A program made the translations under genes and the position numbers. From NCBI GenBank assembly GCA_947172415.1, contig OX359190.1:9300001-9364000 (forward strand): a DNA stretch of 64,000 nucleotides. Direction: 5' to 3'. The stretch is from Chondrosia reniformis. Its lineage: Eukaryota; Porifera; Demospongiae; Chondrillida; Chondrillidae. The notes under the pieces are model-generated. The model was given only the letters and a program-made list of their open reading frames with translations. It had not been told where the DNA came from and did not search any database. Below are positions 62,419-64,000 of the stretch, piece after piece (position 1 is the first letter of the stretch; each line of letters begins with the position of its first letter).

Positions 62419-64000
62419 CTAGTCTGTCTTAAGGTCAACGCTGAAGTAAAGACAATCATACTTCAAGTAAATAATGTTCTGTTGTGTGATATGGTATAAG
62501 ACAGTATGGGGGATGAATTTATGGGAACCCCAGCCTCCAGATGTCCCTTCTTTAACACGAGCATTATAAACTTCTGAAGTGTTTTTATCATAGGTAATGG
62601 CACACAAGTGATGGTTATTTGGCTGTAGTTGGTTTAGTAAGGTGACTGTGATTGTTCCTCTGAATGGCCACTTGAGATTGCCATCATATTCGCCTTTCAT
62701 CAGATGTATGTACACTGACAAATGTGTACCTTTACCATCACCATTTCCATTGATATAAACACGCAGACACATCTTGTAACCTCCAAAATGAGTGTAGAAT
62801 GGAGCACTGAACCATATTGTGTTCATTCTGGTTTTAGATTTAAATCCAGACAGTCGGATAATGTGAGGTGGTTGATATGAGAGAAGGGCACTCAGCCATG
62901 GTCCAGGAGGTGCTGAGGGAGTGGCCTCTTCTCTTGTATGGAAATCTCCTGGTTCTACTTCAACGCTGTCTATTCTGAAATAGAGAGCATCTCCTTTCAA
63001 ATAGCAACTTTTCTTCTCTTCATTGTACTTTAGGTCATTGTGTGAAATGAGTTTAGGTGTGCCCCTACCATTACCATCCCCTACCATCACTCGAATGGTA
63101 GAATTAGCTGAAATTTCATTTGCAAATGGGGTGATATATGAGTGATGGTTATCTGGCTGTAGTTGGTTTAGTAAGGTGAATGTGATTGTTCCTCTGAATG
63201 GCCACTTGAGATTGTTATCCTTTTCACCTTTCATGAGACATGTGAACACTGACACGTGTGTACCTTTACCATCACCAAATCCATTGGCATAAACATGCAG
63301 ACGCATCTTGTAACCTCCAAAATGTGAGTAGAATGGAGCACTGTACCATATTTTATTCTGTTTCTTCATGATATCAAAATTATCCATCCTTAGAATCAAA
63401 GGAGAAAGAGGGTAATAGGAGGGCTTAGAGCAAAGCCAATGGCAGAAGGGAAGTTCATAAGATTCACCCAAATAAGATCTAGACAAAGCCATAGAAAGCC
63501 CAATTACAGTAACCAACGACTTCTCCAAGTGGCCCTCCTTCTCATCTTGAAGATGCTTATTAAGATCCTTCCTCTTAATCACTGAATCACATCCCATTTG
63601 GGAATATTCACATGCTACCAATTCTTCCTTACATGTTGCTAAATGATGTTTCATGTCACCTCGTTTCACTGTCTTCTTACATCCAGCGGGACAAGGAAGA
63701 GGAAAGGAAGTGCAGATTGTGTAGTGAGAAGTAGTGATTAAGTCAAACACTCCTTCTCGTCCACAGTGAGGACAGGGAAATGGACGCAGCTTGCATTCCT
63801 TTTCAGCATGATCCTTTATATTACGTCGCTGACCTCTTACTCCACACTCTAAAGGGCAGGGTATTACTTCAAAGGAATTCGAACACTTGCTGGTCATGTG
63901 ATCATCACACTCTCCAAGATCTCCCTGCCACTTACAACCTTGCTTACTATTCAAACATTTCACCTGTAGATTTCTAACCTGCCTCATTGTTCGATTATCA
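62419..64000 (-). CDS. TRAF-like protein T9 (partial, 5' end beyond window)
   Basis: The frame runs to the window edge with no stop, and the Met at 63987 is internal (DNRTMRQVRNLQ is the segment just after the RING in the other copies). The N-terminus and RING therefore lie outside the window. 527 codons are visible: zinc fingers (KCSNSFEVIPCPLECGVRG, two residues longer than usual), MATH1 and MATH2. MATH2 and the linker match T7 almost exactly (SGFKSKTRMNTIWFSAPFYTHFGG). The region before MATH1 resembles T5 instead (ALSRSYLGES, YELPFCHWLC). MATH1 has a unique variable segment (RVMVGDGNGRGTPKL). Confidence 0.9.
   Translation of the reverse strand, partial: DNRTMRQVRNLQVKCLNSKQGCKWQGDLGECDDHMTSKCSNSFEVIPCPLECGVRGQRRNIKDHAEKECKLRPFPCPHCGREGVFDLITTSHYTICTSFPLPCPAGCKKTVKRGDMKHHLATCKEELVACEYSQMGCDSVIKRKDLNKHLQDEKEGHLEKSLVTVIGLSMALSRSYLGESYELPFCHWLCSKPSYYPLSPLILRMDNFDIMKKQNKIWYSAPFYSHFGGYKMRLHVYANGFGDGKGTHVSVFTCLMKGEKDNNLKWPFRGTITFTLLNQLQPDNHHSYITPFANEISANSTIRVMVGDGNGRGTPKLISHNDLKYNEEKKSCYLKGDALYFRIDSVEVEPGDFHTREEATPSAPPGPWLSALLSYQPPHIIRLSGFKSKTRMNTIWFSAPFYTHFGGYKMCLRVYINGNGDGKGTHLSVYIHLMKGEYDGNLKWPFRGTITVTLLNQLQPNNHHLCAITYDKNTSEVYNARVKEGTSGGWGSHKFIPHTVLYHITQQNIIYLKYDCLYFSVDLKTD

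Overview
The window looks like nuclear DNA of an early-branching animal, most likely a demosponge such as Amphimedon. This is an inference from AT-rich sequence, mostly short GT-AG introns, tight spacing, animal-specific genes (NHEJ1/XLF, CREBZF, AGAP) and an expanded family of TRAF-like genes. No bacterial operon features, CRISPR array, rRNA or tRNA was seen.

Positions 1-36.4 kb are ordinary compact gene space with five genes: the 3' thirteen exons of glutamine-fructose-6-phosphate aminotransferase (GFPT, + strand, 599-6074); an intronless lysosomal-type GH35 beta-galactosidase (GLB1-like, - strand); an intronless CREBZF-like bZIP factor (+ strand), head to head with GLB1; an XLF/NHEJ1-like DNA-repair factor in six exons (- strand); and an AGAP (centaurin-gamma) ArfGAP gene (+ strand, 14941-36428), head to head with NHEJ1. 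AGAP has a 15.7 kb first intron that contains a second, phase-compatible first exon at 23006. Introns carry minisatellites, and several dispersed MITE-like repeat families are scattered through the region.

Positions 34.6-64 kb are a tandem array. Nine copies of an intronless, minus-strand gene encode RING - TRAF zinc fingers - MATH - MATH proteins of about 600 residues: six are intact, one is frameshifted, one is a remnant, and one is cut by the window end. In the first part of the array each TRAF-like gene alternates with a plus-strand copy of the last AGAP exons (ArfGAP plus ankyrin). The founding duplication therefore spanned the 3' end of AGAP and its convergent neighbour, in units of about 4.5-5 kb. 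The extra AGAP pieces are broken by different lesions, while most TRAF-like reading frames stay open. In the second part (53-64 kb) two TRAF-like genes and their spacers form a 5.5 kb block that was copied very recently.

The TRAF-like proteins have a ubiquitin-ligase RING and ligand-type TRAF-C domains but no evident coiled coil, and paralogues differ most in one stretch of each MATH domain. With conserved CRE/CARE-like sites just upstream of the start codons, this suggests a diversifying, stress- or immune-linked signalling family. That function is inference; the architecture and array structure are read directly.
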